From Pseudoduganella plicata (GTDB lineage Bacteria > Pseudomonadota > Gammaproteobacteria > Burkholderiales > Burkholderiaceae_D), in the NCBI RefSeq assembly GCF_004421005.1, contig NZ_CP038026.1, forward strand, positions 744,001 through 808,000: DNA of 64,000 nt, written 5' to 3'. A model generated the notes under the pieces. It was not told the DNA's origin. It did no database searches and was given only the letters and a program-made list of their open reading frames with translations. Of this stretch, positions 18,551 through 29,713 are shown piece after piece (within the stretch, counting starts at the first letter, position 1; the number at the start of each line of letters is the position of its first letter). A program made the translations under genes and the position numbers.

Positions 18551-20962
18551 TCAGTGCTTCACGACTTCGGTCGCACCTTCCGGCTTGGCCGTCGACGCAG
18601 CCACCGCGTCGACCGCCGGCACGTCCGCCAGCGCTTCCGGCTGACGTTCCAGGGCGATTTCCAGCACCTTGTCGATCCAGCGTACCGGCACGATTTCCAG
18701 CTTGTTCTTCACATTGTCCGGAATCTCGGCCAGGTCCTTGACGTTCTGCTCGGGGATCAGGACCGTCTTGATGCCGCCGCGATGCGCCGCCAGCAGCTTC
18801 TCTTTCAGGCCACCGATCGGCAGCACTTCGCCGCGCAGCGTGATCTCGCCCGTCATCGCCACGTCGGCGCGCACCGGGATGCCCGTAAACACCGACACCA
18901 TCGCCGTCGTCATCGCGATACCGGCGGACGGACCGTCCTTCGGCGTCGCGCCTTCCGGCACGTGGATGTGCATGTCCTGCTTCTCGAACACCTCGCCCTT
19001 GATGCCCAGGCGTTGCGCACGGCTGCGTACAACGGTGCGGGCGGCCTCGATCGACTCCTTCATCACGTCGCCCAGCGTACCGGTGCGGATGACGTTGCCC
19101 TTGCCAGGCATGCTGACCGCTTCGATCGTCAGCAGGTCGCCGCCCACTTCCGTCCAGGCCAGTCCGACCACCTGGCCGACCTGATTTTCCTTTTCCGCCA
19201 CGCCGAAGTCGTAGCGGCGCACGCCCAGGAACTTGTCCAGGTTTTTCGGCGTGACGGCAACCTTCTTCTCGGTCTTCTTCAGCAGCAGCAGCTTGACCAC
19301 CTTGCGGCAGATTTTCGAGACTTCCCGTTCCAGCGAACGCACGCCTGCTTCACGGGTGTAGTAGCGGATCACGTCGCGGATGGCTGCTTCGCTGACGGCG
19401 ATCTCGCCCTCGTTCAGACCGTTGTTCTTGATCTGCTTCGGCAGCAGGTAGCGCAGCGCGATGCTGGTCTTCTCGTCTTCCGTGTAACCGGACAGGCGGA
19501 TCACTTCCATCCGGTCCAGCAGCGCCGGCGGGATGTTGTACGAGTTCGACGTCGCCACGAACATCACGTCCGACAGGTCGAAGTCCACTTCGATGTAGTG
19601 GTCCGAGAACGTGTGGTTCTGTTCCGGGTCCAGCACTTCGAGCAGGGCCGACGACGGATCGCCGCGGAAGTCCGCGCCCATCTTGTCGATCTCGTCCAGC
19701 AGGAAGAGCGGGTTGCGCACGCCGACTTTCGCCAGCGACTGCAGCACCTTGCCCGGCATCGAGCCGATGTAGGTACGGCGGTGGCCGCGGATCTCGGCTT
19801 CGTCACGCACGCCGCCCAGGGCCATGCGCACGAACTTGCGGTTCGTCGCGCGGGCAATGGACTGGCCGAGCGAGGTCTTGCCGACGCCCGGAGGGCCGAC
19901 GAAGCACAGGATCGGGGCTTTCAGCTTGTCCACGCGCTGTTGCACCGCGAGGTATTCCAGGATGCGTTCCTTGACCTTGTCCAGACCGTAGTGATCGCCT
20001 TCCAGCACCTTCTCGGCGTTGGACAGATCGTTGTTGACCTTGGACTTCTTCTTCCACGGCAGCGATACCAGCGTGTCGATATAGTTGCGCACGACGGTGG
20101 CTTCGGCCGACATCGGCGACATCAGCTTGAGCTTCTTCAGCTCGGCGTTGGCCTTGTCCAGCGCTTCCTTCGGCATCTTGGCCGCGATGACTTTCTTCTC
20201 GAGTTCGTCGAAATCGGCACCCTCTTCGCCCTCGCCCAGTTCCTTCTGGATGGCCTTGACCTGTTCGTTCAGGTAATACTCGCGCTGCGACTTCTCCATC
20301 TGGCGCTTGACGCGGCCACGGATGCGCTTCTCGACCTGCAGGATGTCCAGTTCGCCTTCCAGCTGGCCGAGCAGGTGCTCGAGGCGCTTGGCGACGTTGA
20401 AGATTTCCAGGATGACCTGCTTCTGCTCGAGCTTGAGCGGCAGATGCGCGGCAACGGTGTCGGCCAGGCGGCCGGCGTCGTCGATGCCGGACAGCGAAGC
20501 CAGGATCTCGGGCGGAATCTTCTTGTTCAGTTTTACGTATTGATCGAACTGCTGCACGATGGCACGGCGCATCGCTTCGATCTCGGAGTCGTCGCCGATC
20601 TCGGAGTCCAGCGGCGTCAGGTCGGCCACGAAGTGCGTCGGTGCGTCGGTGATCTTGCGGATGCGCGCGCGCTGGGCGCCTTCGACGAGGACCTTGACGG
20701 TGCCGTCGGGCAGTTTCAGCATTTGCAGGATATTGGCGACGCAGCCGATTTCATAGATGTCGGCAGGAGAAGGTTCGTCCTTGGCGGCAGCTTTCTGGGC
20801 CGCGAGCATGATGCTCTTGCCCTGCTCCATAGCGGCTTCCAGCGCCTTGATCGATTTCGGACGCCCCACGAACAGGGGTATCACCATATGCGGGAATACG
20901 ACGACATCCCGTAAAGGCAACAACGGCAGTTGAGTCTGCTCAGTTAATTTGGAAGTTGTCAT
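18551..20962 (-). CDS. lon: ATP-dependent Lon protease
   Basis: 803-residue cytoplasmic AAA+ protease degrading misfolded and regulatory proteins. N-terminal substrate-binding domain ([23 protein letters not shown]), central AAA+ module with Walker [10 protein letters not shown] and Walker [10 protein letters not shown], and a C-terminal protease domain with catalytic Ser679 ([11 protein letters not shown]) and Lys722 (GGLKEK), the same numbers as in E. coli. It sits in the usual tig-clpP-clpX-lon-hupB order. A heat-shock-like promoter candidate is at 20992-21019. Confidence 0.98.
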   Translation of the reverse strand: MTTSKLTEQTQLPLLPLRDVVVFPHMVIPLFVGRPKSIKALEAAMEQGKSIMLAAQKAAAKDEPSPADIYEIGCVANILQMLKLPDGTVKVLVEGAQRARIRKITDAPTHFVADLTPLDSEIGDDSEIEAMRRAIVQQFDQYVKLNKKIPPEILASLSGIDDAGRLADTVAAHLPLKLEQKQVILEIFNVAKRLEHLLGQLEGELDILQVEKRIRGRVKRQMEKSQREYYLNEQVKAIQKELGEGEEGADFDELEKKVIAAKMPKEALDKANAELKKLKLMSPMSAEATVVRNYIDTLVSLPWKKKSKVNNDLSNAEKVLEGDHYGLDKVKERILEYLAVQQRVDKLKAPILCFVGPPGVGKTSLGQSIARATNRKFVRMALGGVRDEAEIRGHRRTYIGSMPGKVLQSLAKVGVRNPLFLLDEIDKMGADFRGDPSSALLEVLDPEQNHTFSDHYIEVDFDLSDVMFVATSNSYNIPPALLDRMEVIRLSGYTEDEKTSIALRYLLPKQIKNNGLNEGEIAVSEAAIRDVIRYYTREAGVRSLEREVSKICRKVVKLLLLKKTEKKVAVTPKNLDKFLGVRRYDFGVAEKENQVGQVVGLAWTEVGGDLLTIEAVSMPGKGNVIRTGTLGDVMKESIEAARTVVRSRAQRLGIKGEVFEKQDMHIHVPEGATPKDGPSAGIAMTTAMVSVFTGIPVRADVAMTGEITLRGEVLPIGGLKEKLLAAHRGGIKTVLIPEQNVKDLAEIPDNVKNKLEIVPVRWIDKVLEIALERQPEALADVPAVDAVAASTAKPEGATEVVKH

Positions 20963-20991
20963 GGCGTACCTTATGTAAAAGCATGTTTATG

Positions 20992-21019
20992 ATGTAGGCA
21001 CTTGCAGCCGAATCACAAG
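20992..21019 (-). promoter_or_regulatory. possible heat-shock (sigma-32) promoter of lon
   Basis: On the minus strand CTTGTG (21014-21019), 15 bases, then CCTACAT (20992-20998), a partial match to CTTGAA...CCCCATnT. The surrounding 20963-21120 is strikingly AT-rich for this genome. Weak on sequence alone; lon is heat-shock controlled in related bacteria. Confidence 0.3.
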
Positions 21020-21129
21020 ACCAGCGGTCATAATATTTATTGGCAACACATAATATTGCCCAAATATTAGGCGACTTGCATGGCAATGGACATTGTCCTT
21101 GCCCGATAAAAGAGCCGTTCCCGAATGAA

Positions 21130-21165
21130 AAAAGCCACGCGCGACAGGCGCCGCGAGTGGCTTTT
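21130..21165 (-). terminator. rho-independent terminator of clpX
   Basis: Outer stem AAAAGCCAC / GTGGCTTTT enclosing further G-C pairing, with a T run on the minus strand, about 90 bases after the clpX stop. Confidence 0.75.
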
Positions 21166-21255
21166 CGAGTGAAGCCTGCTTCTCTTATTGGTTTCGATTG
21201 TACTGCCTTGCCGTACGGATGCAAAACGCTTTTTGCGGAAGTGTGCAACCCTTAT

Positions 21256-22523
21256 TTAATTTTCACCGGACGCTTTTGGCGACTCCTGGTAAATCAGCAA
21301 AGGTTTTGCACCCTGCGTAATCGTGTTCTCATCGATGACGACTTTGGTGACGTTCTGCTGGTTCGGCAGATCGTACATGATGTCCAGCAGCGCGTGTTCC
21401 AGGATCGAACGCAGGCCGCGGGCGCCGGTCTTGCGGGCCAGCGCCTTCTTGGCGATGGCATGCAGCGCGGCCGGGCGGATTTCCAGCTCGGCGCCTTCCA
21501 TCTCCAGGAGCTTGCTGTACTGCTTGATCAGCGCGTTCTTCGGCTCCACCAGGATCTGGATCAGTGCCTCTTCCGTCAGTTCCGCCAGGGTCGCCACGAC
21601 CGGCAGACGGCCCACCAGCTCGGGATCAGGCCGAACTTGATCAGGTCCTCCGGCTCCGCTTCCATCAGAATATCGCTGTTGGTGCGCTGTTCCTTGCTCT
21701 TCACGGTGGCGGAGAAGCCGATGCCGCTCTTTTCCGAGCGGTTCGAAATGATCTTCGCCAGGCCGTCGAACGCGCCGCCGCAGATGAACATGATGTTGGT
21801 CGTGTCGATCTGCACGAAATCCTGGTTCGGATGCTTGCGCCCGCCCTGCGGCGGCACCGACGCCATCGTGCCTTCGATCAGCTTCAGCAGCGCCTGCTGC
21901 ACGCCTTCGCCGGACACGTCGCGGGTAATCGACGGGTTATCGGATTTGCGCGAGATCTTGTCGATCTCGTCGATATAGACGATGCCGCGCTGGGCTTTCT
22001 CGACATCGTAGTTGCAGCTCTGCAGCAGCTTCTGGATGATGTTCTCGACGTCCTCGCCGACATAGCCGGCTTCCGTCAGCGTGGTCGCATCGGCGATCAC
22101 GAACGGCACGTTCAGCATGCGCGCGAGGGTCTGGGCCAGCAGCGTCTTGCCGGAGCCCGTCGGGCCCACCAGCAGGATGTTGCTCTTTGCCAGCTCGACG
22201 TCGTCTTTCTTGCCCAGGTGTTTCAGGCGTTTGTAGTGGTTGTACACCGCCACCGACAGGATACGCTTGGCCGTCTGCTGGCCGATCACGTACTGGTTCA
22301 GCAACTCGGCGATCTCGTGCGGCGTCGGCAAGTCCGACTTGGCGCCCGTGACGGATTCGATGCTGGACGTCTCGTCGCGAATGATGTCATTGCACAAATC
22401 AATGCACTCGTCGCAGATGAAGACGGAGGGCCCGGCGATCAGCTTCTTGACCTCGTGCTGGCTCTTGCCGCAGAACGAGCAGTACAGAAGTTTTTCACCG
22501 CTGGAAGATTTTTTGTCGGACAT
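21256..22523 (-). CDS. clpX: ClpXP ATPase subunit ClpX, one frameshift
   Basis: AAA+ unfoldase that feeds tagged proteins to ClpP; 422 aa after repair, the normal length. The N-terminal zinc finger has four Cys ([21 protein letters not shown]), Walker A is GPTGSGKT and Walker [10 protein letters not shown]. At 21619-21624 one base is missing: [14 protein letters not shown] is continuous only if CTCGGG on the plus strand is read as CTCCGGG. Upstream and downstream parts are otherwise perfect, and the loss would remove the sensor-2 end of the ATPase, so a sequence error is much more likely than a mutation. It has its own gap from clpP with a terminator at 22710-22736. Confidence 0.95.
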
Positions 22524-22709
22524 GGGACGTTTTCTTTAGTTGCCAATATATTGCCGTTATGGTGCCGGGCGCCAGCGCGTAGCGTGACGACCGTGTTGCG
22601 CTTCCAGCCGCCCCGGCCTGTCGCGCGGATCGCTCCGCGCCACTAGCGCCATGTAAGGCGGCAAGAAGTCCTGCACACAACCACCATGCTACCCGAAATA
22701 AAAATAAAA

Positions 22710-22736
22710 CGCCCGGAACGTTGTAGCGTCCGGGCG
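22710..22736 (-). terminator. rho-independent terminator of clpP
   Basis: An 8-bp stem CGCCCGGA / TCCGGGCG with an 11-base loop, followed on the minus strand by a T-rich tract, about 40 bases after the clpP stop. The remainder of 22524-22709 holds the clpX promoter region but no clear hexamers. Confidence 0.75.
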
Positions 22737-22774
22737 GATTTTTACCGATTTCGCGGGGACGCGCTTGCGCCGTA

Positions 22775-23401
22775 TCAAGCGCGGGTCGTTAACACCTTGT
22801 CGATCAGGCCATATTCTGCTGCCTCGTCGCCGGACATGAAACGGTCGCGGTCCGTGTCCTTGGCGATCTGGTCGATCGATTGACCCGTGCGCTCGGCCAG
22901 GATGCTGTTCAGACGGTGGCGCAGATACAGGATTTCCTTCGCCTGGATCTCGATGTCGGACGCCTGGCCTTGCGAACCGCCGGACGGCTGGTGAATCATG
23001 ATGCGGGAATTGGGCAGCGAGAAACGCTTGCCCTTGGCACCGGCCGCCAGCAGGAACGCGCCCATCGATGCGGCCATGCCCGTGCACAAGGTCGACACGT
23101 CAGGCTTGATGAACTGCATCGTGTCGAAGATCGCCAGGCCAGCCGAAACGGAACCGCCAGGCGAGTTAATGTACAGCGAGATGTCCTTGTCCGGATTTTC
23201 GCTTTCCAGGAACAGCAGCTGGGCGACGATCAGGTTGGCCATCTGGTCGTTGACCGGACCGACCATGAAGATCACGCGCTCTTTCAGCAGACGCGAGTAG
23301 ATGTCATACGAGCGCTCGCCGCGACCGCTCTGTTCGATCACCATCGGCACCAGGCCGAGCATTTCCGTATCGAGTGCCGGATTACGGTTCATTCCGATCA
23401 T
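22775..23401 (-). CDS. clpP: ATP-dependent Clp protease proteolytic subunit
   Basis: 208-residue serine peptidase that forms the barrel served by ClpX. Catalytic triad Ser112 (GMAASMG), His137 (MIHQP) and Asp186 by position. The ATG at 23401 is chosen because AAGGA lies 6-7 bases upstream; the in-frame ATG at 23407 would sit directly on that site, and 23452 is too far. It follows tig in the same direction and precedes clpX. Confidence 0.97.
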   Translation of the reverse strand: MIGMNRNPALDTEMLGLVPMVIEQSGRGERSYDIYSRLLKERVIFMVGPVNDQMANLIVAQLLFLESENPDKDISLYINSPGGSVSAGLAIFDTMQFIKPDVSTLCTGMAASMGAFLLAAGAKGKRFSLPNSRIMIHQPSGGSQGQASDIEIQAKEILYLRHRLNSILAERTGQSIDQIAKDTDRDRFMSGDEAAEYGLIDKVLTTRA

Positions 23402-23488
23402 TCCCATTCCTTTGTCTTGTGAAACAGCGCCGGGAGCCGCAGCGCAACGCACTGCGGCGGCCGGCGCCGGGATTTAAGCGCTAGGGGA

Positions 23489-24828
23489 TCAGCCCTGCGC
23501 CTGGCTTCCCATCAGTTCGTCGAACGGCACTTCCTTCGTCGACGTTTTCGACAGGCCCAGGACGTAGGTGACGACGTTTTCTTCCAATACAAGGGCTTCC
23601 ACTTCGGCCAGGCGGCGACGGTCGCTGTAGTAGTACTTCAGCACTTCGCGCGGATCTTCGTAGCTCTGCGCGAAGTCTTCGATCTGCGCCTTCACCTGTT
23701 CCGGCGTGGCAGCCAGTTCGTTGTCGCCGACCAGCTTCGACAGGATCAGACCCAGGCGTACGCGACGCTCGGCCTTGTCCTTGAACAGCTCCGGTGGGAA
23801 TGGTACATCTTTTACGTTCATGCCGCGCTGCGCCATGTCCTGGCGGGTCATCTCGGCCAGGCGTTCCGTATCCTGGGCGATCAGCGCCTGCGGCACTTCC
23901 AGCTTGGCCGTCTTGACCAGGGCGTCCATCACGGCTTCCTTGTTGCGTGCCTTCACGCGGCCCGCGACTTCGCGTTCCAGGTTGACCTTGATGTCTTCGC
24001 GCATTTTGGCCAGGTCGCCGTCGGCAACGCCCAGCGATTTGGCGAACTCGGCATCGACTTCCGGCAGGTGTGCCCATTCCAGCTTCTTCAGCGTGATGGT
24101 GAACTCGGCGGTTTTGCCGGCCACGTCCTTGCCGTGGTAGTCCTCGGGAATGCCAGCGGGAACGTCTTCGACTCGCCCACTTTCAGGCCGACAGTCGCGG
24201 CTTCGAATTCCGGCAGCATGCGGCCTTCGCCCAGCACGAACGTGTAATCGTCGGCCTTGCCGCCAGCGAACTCGACGTCGTCGATCTTGCCGACGAAGTC
24301 CACGGTCACGCGGTCGCCGTTGGCGGCCACGGCTGCGCCGCCGTCGCCATGCTCGCCGGCCTCGCCCTTGGTGTGGAAGTGCACGCGCTGCTTGCGCAGG
24401 ATGTCGATGGTCTTGTCGATTTCAACGTCGGTGACGGTCGACTTGACGGTTTCGATTTCAACGGCCGTCAGGTCGCCGACTTCCACTTCCGGGTAGACTT
24501 CGAACGTGGCGTCGAACGTCAGCTGGCCTTCCGGCGAGCCGTCTTTTGGCTCGATCTTCGGGAAACCGGCAACGCGCAGGTTGTTTTCGTTGGCGGCGTC
24601 GTTGAACGCGCGGCCGACCTTGTCGTTCAGCACTTCCGTTTCAATCTGGTAGCCGTACTGCGCCGCAACCATCTTCATCGGTACCTTGCCAGGACGGAAG
24701 CCTGGAGCGCGGGCGGACTTGGCCTGCACTTTGAGGCGCTTTTCCACTTCGGAACGGACGTCCGACAGCGGGAAGGAAATCGTGATGCGGCGTTCGAGTG
24801 CGCCCAAGGTTTCGACAGCAGTTGCCAT
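23489..24828 (-). CDS. tig: Trigger factor, one frameshift
   Basis: Ribosome-bound chaperone and peptidyl-prolyl isomerase, 446 aa after repair. N-terminal ribosome-binding domain with [10 protein letters not shown] (the tunnel-exit signature GFRxGxxP), a central FKBP-type PPIase domain ([13 protein letters not shown] onward) and the helical C-terminal arms. At 24144-24148 one base is missing: [15 protein letters not shown] is restored by reading CTCGGG as CTCCGGG on the plus strand, the same change as in clpX. Both flanks are intact, so this is probably a sequence error. The ATG at 24828 gives [14 protein letters not shown]. Confidence 0.94.
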
Positions 24829-24859
24829 GTAAAAATCGTCCAAAAAATGTGAATTCTGT

Positions 24860-24946
24860 TGGTGCGAGGAGGGGGACTCGAACCCCCACACCATTGCTGG
24901 CGTCAGGACCTAAACCTGGTGCGTCTACCAATTTCGCCATCCTCGC
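24860..24946 (-). tRNA. tRNA-Leu (anticodon TAG)
   Basis: An 87-base class II tRNA with long variable arm and encoded CCA: acceptor GCGAGGA..TCCTCGC, D arm GAAATTGGTAGACGC, anticodon loop TTTAGGT (TAG, Leu), T arm GGGGGTTCGAGTCCCCC. It lies 31 bases upstream of tig on the same strand. Confidence 0.96.
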
Positions 24947-25020
24947 GCATCTGATTGCCCGGGAACCTGCGACATGTCGCGGCGGCTCTCCGGCCATTCA
25001 TCTCTTTATGCAAAAGCAAA

Positions 25021-25050
25021 GGGCGACCATTCAGTGAAAACGGGTCGCCC
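25021..25050 (-). terminator. probable terminator of the RND efflux operon
   Basis: Stem GGGCGACC / GGTCGCCC with a 14-base loop; T-rich stretches follow on the minus strand. It lies 260 bases after the permease stop. The rest of 24947-25308 shows no gene or further structure I can support. Confidence 0.45.
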
Positions 25051-25308
25051 TACCCTGCAAAAACCCCAGGGGCTTTCAACTTCAACACGGTATTTTACTG
25101 GGTTTTCATCCGAATGGGGATGGAATTTTGGCGTTTCGCCAACGGGGCAATAAATCGCCTGATGTTCGACTGCCTGGCTCCTGTCCATGTCGGGGTGCGA
25201 CCACGAGGCGGACACAAGCTGGGCAGTCTATGCGCGTCCGCTTCGGACTTTGCGCCAACCCTTGCCGCGGTGGGAAGCCGGAGTTTCATCTTCCCCCCCG
25301 GACGGTCA

Positions 25309-28300
25309 TCAGCGCACCGGCTTTTTCACGCGGAACCAGGCCGCATACAACGCCGGCAGGAACAGCAGGGTCAGCGCCGTCGCCAGCACCAGGCCGCCCA
25401 TGATCGCCACGGCCATCGGCCCCCAGAAGACGGAGCGCGACAGCGGGATCATGGCCAGCGCGGCCGCCGCGGCCGTCAGCAGGATCGGCCGGCAGCGCCG
25501 CACGGCCGACTCGACGATCGCGTCCCACGGCGCCGCGCCCGCCTTGATGTCCTGCTCGATCTGGTCGACCAGGATCACCGAGTTACGGATGATCATGCCG
25601 AACAGCGCGATGATGCCAAGGTTGGCAACGAAGCCCAGCGGCCGGCCCAGCAACAGCAGCGCGAACGCGGCGCCTGCCACGCCCAGCGGCCCCGTCAGGA
25701 ACACCAGGAGGGAACGGGAGAAGCTATGCAGCTGCAGCATCAGCAAGGTAAAGATCAGGAACAGCGCCAGCGGCAGATTCACCGCGATCGACTGCTCCGC
25801 CTCGCCGCTGTCGGACGCCGCCCCCTTCTCGACGATGCGGTAACCCGCCGGCAGCTGCGCACGCAACTTGTCCAGCTGCGGATTGATCTGGCCCGACACC
25901 GTCGGCCCCTGGATGCCCTCGGCAACGTCGGCCTGCACCGTGATCGCCCATTCGCGGCCCAGGCGCCAGACGACACCAGGCTCCCAGACGAAGTGCACGC
26001 GCGCCAGCTGCGAGATCGGCACCGACCGGCCGGACGCGGTCGGCACGTTGGTGTTGTTCAGCACCTCCATCGTGCGACGCTCCTCGACCGGCTGGCGCAC
26101 CTGGATGTCGATCAGGCGGATGCCTTCGCGGAACTGGCCGACCGTCGTGCCGGACAGGATCGTGTTTGCCACCCGCATCACCGTCTGCGACGTGACGCCC
26201 AGCGCGCGCATCTTGTCCTGGTCCAGGTCCAGGCGCAGCACCTTGACCGACTCGTTCCAGTTGTCGTTGACGCCGACGGCGTTCTGGTTGGCGCGCACGA
26301 TGTCCTTGACCTGGTCGGCGATCGCCCGCACCTTGTCCACCTCCGTGCCGGTGACGCGGAACTGCACGGGGTACGGCACCGGCGGCCCGTTCGGCAGCAG
26401 CTTGACGCGCCCGCGCACCTCCGGGAAATCCTCCCTGAACGCCTGCGTGATTCTCTGGTACAGCTGCGCGCGCGCCGCCAGGTCCTTCGGCAGCACGACG
26501 ATCTGCGACACGTTCGTCTGCGGGAAGATCTGGTCCAGCGGCAGGTAGAAGCGCGGGCTGCCCGTGCCCACATAACTCGTCACGCTTTCCACGCCGGGCT
26601 GGCGGCCGATGAACGCCTCGAACTTCTTCACCTGCGCCTCGTTGGCCGCGAACGCGGTGCCCTCGGGCGACCACATCTCGACCATCAGCTCGGGCCGCGA
26701 CGAATCGGGGAAGAACTGCTTCTCGATGAAATTGAAGCCGTAGATCCCCAGCGCGAAGACCAGCAGGGTCGAGCCGATCGTCGCCCAGCGCCATTCGACG
26801 CACCACGTGACGACGGCGCGGAAGCGGCGGAAGCCGGGCGTGTCGAACACGTCGTGGCCATGCTCTCCTTCCCCGTGCGGCGTCACCTTCAGCAGGATAT
26901 AGCCGATGTAGGGCGTAAACATCACGGCCACGACCCACGACGTGATCAGCGCGATCGCGTTCACGGAAAACAGCGAGAACGTGTACTCGCCGGCGGCCGA
27001 CTTGGCCAGGCCGATCGGCAGGAATCCGGCTACCGTGATCAGCGTTCCCGTCAGCATCGGCAGCGCCGTCGAGGTGTACGCGTACGTCGCCGCCTCGAAG
27101 CGCGACATGCCCTCCTCCATCTTGCGCACCATCATTTCGACGGCGATGATGGCATCGTCGACGAGCAGGCCGAGGGCGATGATGAGCGCGCCCAGCGAGA
27201 TCTTGTGCAGGTCGATGTCGAGCATGCGCATGAACAGGAACGTCACCGCCAGCACCAGCGGGATCGTCAGCGCGACGACAAGGCCGGGCCGCACGTCGAG
27301 CCGCAGCTTCGGTTTCGTGTGCAGGCCCAGCGCCAGGAAGCTGACGGCAAGCACGATCAGTACGGCCTCGATCAGCGTGTGGACGAATTCACCCACCGAA
27401 GCCGTGACGGCCTGCGGCTGGTTCGACACCCGTTCCAGCTCGATCCCGACCGGCAGCTTGCCCTTCAGTTCCGAAACGGTCTGCTCCATCGCCTCGCCCA
27501 GCGCGATGATGTTGCCGCCCTTCTCCATCGAGACGCCCAGGCCGATGACCTCCTTGCCGTTGAAGCGCATCTTTTGCGCCGGCGGGTCCTCGTAGTCGCG
27601 CCGGACCTTGGCGAAGTCGCCCAGCCGGAACGTCGTGCCGTTGGCGCGCAGCTCCAGGTTTTCCAGGTCCTTCGTCGTTACCAGGGCGCCCGTGACGCGC
27701 ACCTGCAGATTGTCGGTCGGCGTCACCAGCGTGCCGGTCGATTCGATCGTGTTCTGCGTGGCGATCTGGTTGACGATCTGGTCGAAGCCGATGCCCAGCT
27801 GGGCGAACTTCTGGTGCGAGAACTCGATGTAGATCTTCTCTTCCTGCACGCCGAACAGCTCCACCTTCGCCACGCGCGGCACGGCCAGCAGCTGCTGGCG
27901 CACGAAGTCGGCGTAGTCCTTCATCTGCGCGTACGTGAAGCCGTCGCCGGACAGCGCCAGGATCGAACCGTAGGTGTCGCCGAATTCGTCGTTGAAGACG
28001 GGGCCCTGCACGCCGGCCGGCAAGGTGCTGCGGATGTCGCCGATCTTCTTGCGCACCTGGTACCACGAAGCCGCCGTTTCCTTCGGCGGCGTCGATTCGC
28101 GCAGATTCAGGATGATCAGCGTCTGGCCCGGCTTGGAGTAGCTGACGATCTCGTCGATGTACGGCGTCTCCTGCAGCTTCTTTTCCAGCTTGTCGGTGAC
28201 CTGGTCGGCCATCTGCAAGGCGGTGGCGCCCGGCCAGAACGCCTGCACGACCATCGCCCGGAACGTGAACGGCGGATCCTCGTCCTGCCCCAGGTTCTTG

Positions 28301-28395
28301 TAACTGAGCATGCCGCCGATCAGCATCACGGCGATCAGGTAGCGCGTCAGCGGGATATGCTCCAGCGCCCAGCGCGACAGGTTGAAATCCTTCAT
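25309..28395 (-). CDS. RND efflux transporter, inner-membrane permease
   Basis: 1028-residue proton-driven permease of the HAE1/AcrB family that exports drugs or metabolites from the inner membrane and periplasm. N-terminal membrane helix LTRYLIAVMLIGGMLSY followed by PGATALQMADQVTDKLE; two large periplasmic loops; the membrane block with LLVDDAIIAVE, the proton-relay aspartate pair (GLLVDDAI); a second half with ALFGMIIRNSVILVD. Twelve membrane segments expected. It begins one base inside the stop of the adaptor gene (TAATG) and is thus coupled to it. No outer-membrane factor gene is present, so the pump must borrow a TolC-like channel. Substrate unknown. Confidence 0.93.
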   Translation of the reverse strand: MKDFNLSRWALEHIPLTRYLIAVMLIGGMLSYKNLGQDEDPPFTFRAMVVQAFWPGATALQMADQVTDKLEKKLQETPYIDEIVSYSKPGQTLIILNLRESTPPKETAASWYQVRKKIGDIRSTLPAGVQGPVFNDEFGDTYGSILALSGDGFTYAQMKDYADFVRQQLLAVPRVAKVELFGVQEEKIYIEFSHQKFAQLGIGFDQIVNQIATQNTIESTGTLVTPTDNLQVRVTGALVTTKDLENLELRANGTTFRLGDFAKVRRDYEDPPAQKMRFNGKEVIGLGVSMEKGGNIIALGEAMEQTVSELKGKLPVGIELERVSNQPQAVTASVGEFVHTLIEAVLIVLAVSFLALGLHTKPKLRLDVRPGLVVALTIPLVLAVTFLFMRMLDIDLHKISLGALIIALGLLVDDAIIAVEMMVRKMEEGMSRFEAATYAYTSTALPMLTGTLITVAGFLPIGLAKSAAGEYTFSLFSVNAIALITSWVVAVMFTPYIGYILLKVTPHGEGEHGHDVFDTPGFRRFRAVVTWCVEWRWATIGSTLLVFALGIYGFNFIEKQFFPDSSRPELMVEMWSPEGTAFAANEAQVKKFEAFIGRQPGVESVTSYVGTGSPRFYLPLDQIFPQTNVSQIVVLPKDLAARAQLYQRITQAFREDFPEVRGRVKLLPNGPPVPYPVQFRVTGTEVDKVRAIADQVKDIVRANQNAVGVNDNWNESVKVLRLDLDQDKMRALGVTSQTVMRVANTILSGTTVGQFREGIRLIDIQVRQPVEERRTMEVLNNTNVPTASGRSVPISQLARVHFVWEPGVVWRLGREWAITVQADVAEGIQGPTVSGQINPQLDKLRAQLPAGYRIVEKGAASDSGEAEQSIAVNLPLALFLIFTLLMLQLHSFSRSLLVFLTGPLGVAGAAFALLLLGRPLGFVANLGIIALFGMIIRNSVILVDQIEQDIKAGAAPWDAIVESAVRRCRPILLTAAAAALAMIPLSRSVFWGPMAVAIMGGLVLATALTLLFLPALYAAWFRVKKPVR

Positions 28396-29519
28396 TATGC
28401 CGCTCCGCCCGGCGCCGTCTGTGGCGCCGTCTGTGGCGCGCTTTTCGGTACGTCGTCCCCCAGGATGCGCACTTTCTGGCCCGGCTTGAGCAGGTGCACG
28501 CCGGCCGTGACGACCGTCTGCCCCGCCGTCAGGCCACTGCCGACGACGATGTCGTTGCCGTCCGCACCCGCCACCGTGACGGGCACGAGGCGCACCGCGC
28601 CCTTTTCAACGACCCAGACGGACGTGGCGTTCTTCTCGTGATACAGGGCGCTCAGCGGGACCTTGACGCGCGGCTCGGCCGAGCGCGACTCGAACTGCGC
28701 GACGGCCGTCATGCCCAGCTTGGCAGCCGCCACGTCCGGCGGCAGCGCCACCTTGAACGTGTAGGTGCGCGTGGCGGGATCGGCCACCGGCGACACCTCG
28801 CGGACGCGCCCCTTGAACGGATGCTGCGGATCGGCCCACAGCCGCACCGTCACCTCCTGCAAGCGGCGCAGCTGTTCGACCTTGTCCTCGGGGACGCCGA
28901 ATACGACCTCCTTCTCGTCCGTGCGGGCCACGCGCACGACAGGCGTGCCGGCCGTCACGACCTGCCCCGCCTCCGCATCGATGGCCGTGACGACGCCATC
29001 CACGTCGGCCACCAGGCTGGCATAGCCGGTCTGGTTGGACTGGCCGCGGTATAGCGCGCGCGCCGCCTCCACGTTGGCCTGGGCCGATTTGTAGGCCGAC
29101 TCGCGCTGATCGAGCACGGCCTGGCTGACGAAGTTCTGTGCGCGCAGCTCGCGGTAGCGCTTCAGCTCCGCATCGGCCAGGTCGCGGCTGGTTTCCGCCG
29201 CGCGCAGCGAAGCCAGCGCCTGCGCCTGCGACAGCTGAAGGTCCTGCGGGTCCAGCTGCATCAGGACCTGGCCTTTCTTTACCGTACTTCCTACCTCGAC
29301 CTTGCGCGCGACGATCTTGCCCGCGACCCGAAACCCCAGGCGCGACTCGTAACGGGGCCGCACCTCACCGGAAAACTCGGCATCGACATCGACATTGGAA
29401 CTGGCCAGCACGATGGCCCGCACTGGACGGATGTCTTCCGTCTTCTCGGCGGGCCTGGAGCACGCCGCCAGCAACGCGGCGGCGGCAACCAGCATAATGG
29501 GGGATTTCAGGACAAACAC
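28395..29519 (-). CDS. RND efflux periplasmic adaptor lipoprotein
   Basis: 374-residue membrane-fusion protein linking the permease to an outer-membrane channel. Signal with lipobox ALLAAC (lipidated Cys about residue 20), barrel-sandwich halves (RVAGKIVARKVEVGSTVKKG and VDGVVTAIDAEAGQVV) around a coiled-coil hairpin (roughly 90-150), then beta-barrel and membrane-proximal domains. GTG 29519 is chosen for its AAGGAG site and because it starts the lipoprotein signal; an upstream in-frame start would bury it. The C-terminus ends in a PQTAPQTAP duplication, from a 12-bp direct repeat. Confidence 0.92.
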   Translation of the reverse strand: MFVLKSPIMLVAAAALLAACSRPAEKTEDIRPVRAIVLASSNVDVDAEFSGEVRPRYESRLGFRVAGKIVARKVEVGSTVKKGQVLMQLDPQDLQLSQAQALASLRAAETSRDLADAELKRYRELRAQNFVSQAVLDQRESAYKSAQANVEAARALYRGQSNQTGYASLVADVDGVVTAIDAEAGQVVTAGTPVVRVARTDEKEVVFGVPEDKVEQLRRLQEVTVRLWADPQHPFKGRVREVSPVADPATRTYTFKVALPPDVAAAKLGMTAVAQFESRSAEPRVKVPLSALYHEKNATSVWVVEKGAVRLVPVTVAGADGNDIVVGSGLTAGQTVVTAGVHLLKPGQKVRILGDDVPKSAPQTAPQTAPGGAA

Positions 29520-29713
29520 TTTCTTCTCCTTCGGCTCTTTATTTTGACTTATCGTAAAAGCTGCAGAACACGTGCACTGGCGCAACACAGACAAAGCGCG
29601 GACGAAGCGCAGATGAAACTGGCGGTGATAACGAATTGCCACTATGATTGTCGCCTGAAAATTAAATGACTTTCCGTTAAGTTAAAAATTATAGTCGTGG
29701 TGGTACCATTTGG

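Noticed and set aside
18554..20914. A 786-codon open frame on the plus strand
   Set aside because: Mirror of lon, with low-complexity translation and no ribosome site.
21576..22523. clpX as a true truncated pseudogene
   Set aside because: Both halves are otherwise perfect, the missing base fits the motif-linked pattern, and lon, clpP and tig around it are kept.
24955..28641. A 1228-codon open frame on the plus strand
   Set aside because: Antisense to the RND permease; its translation is Arg/His/Asp-rich noise from GC-rich codons with no domain.
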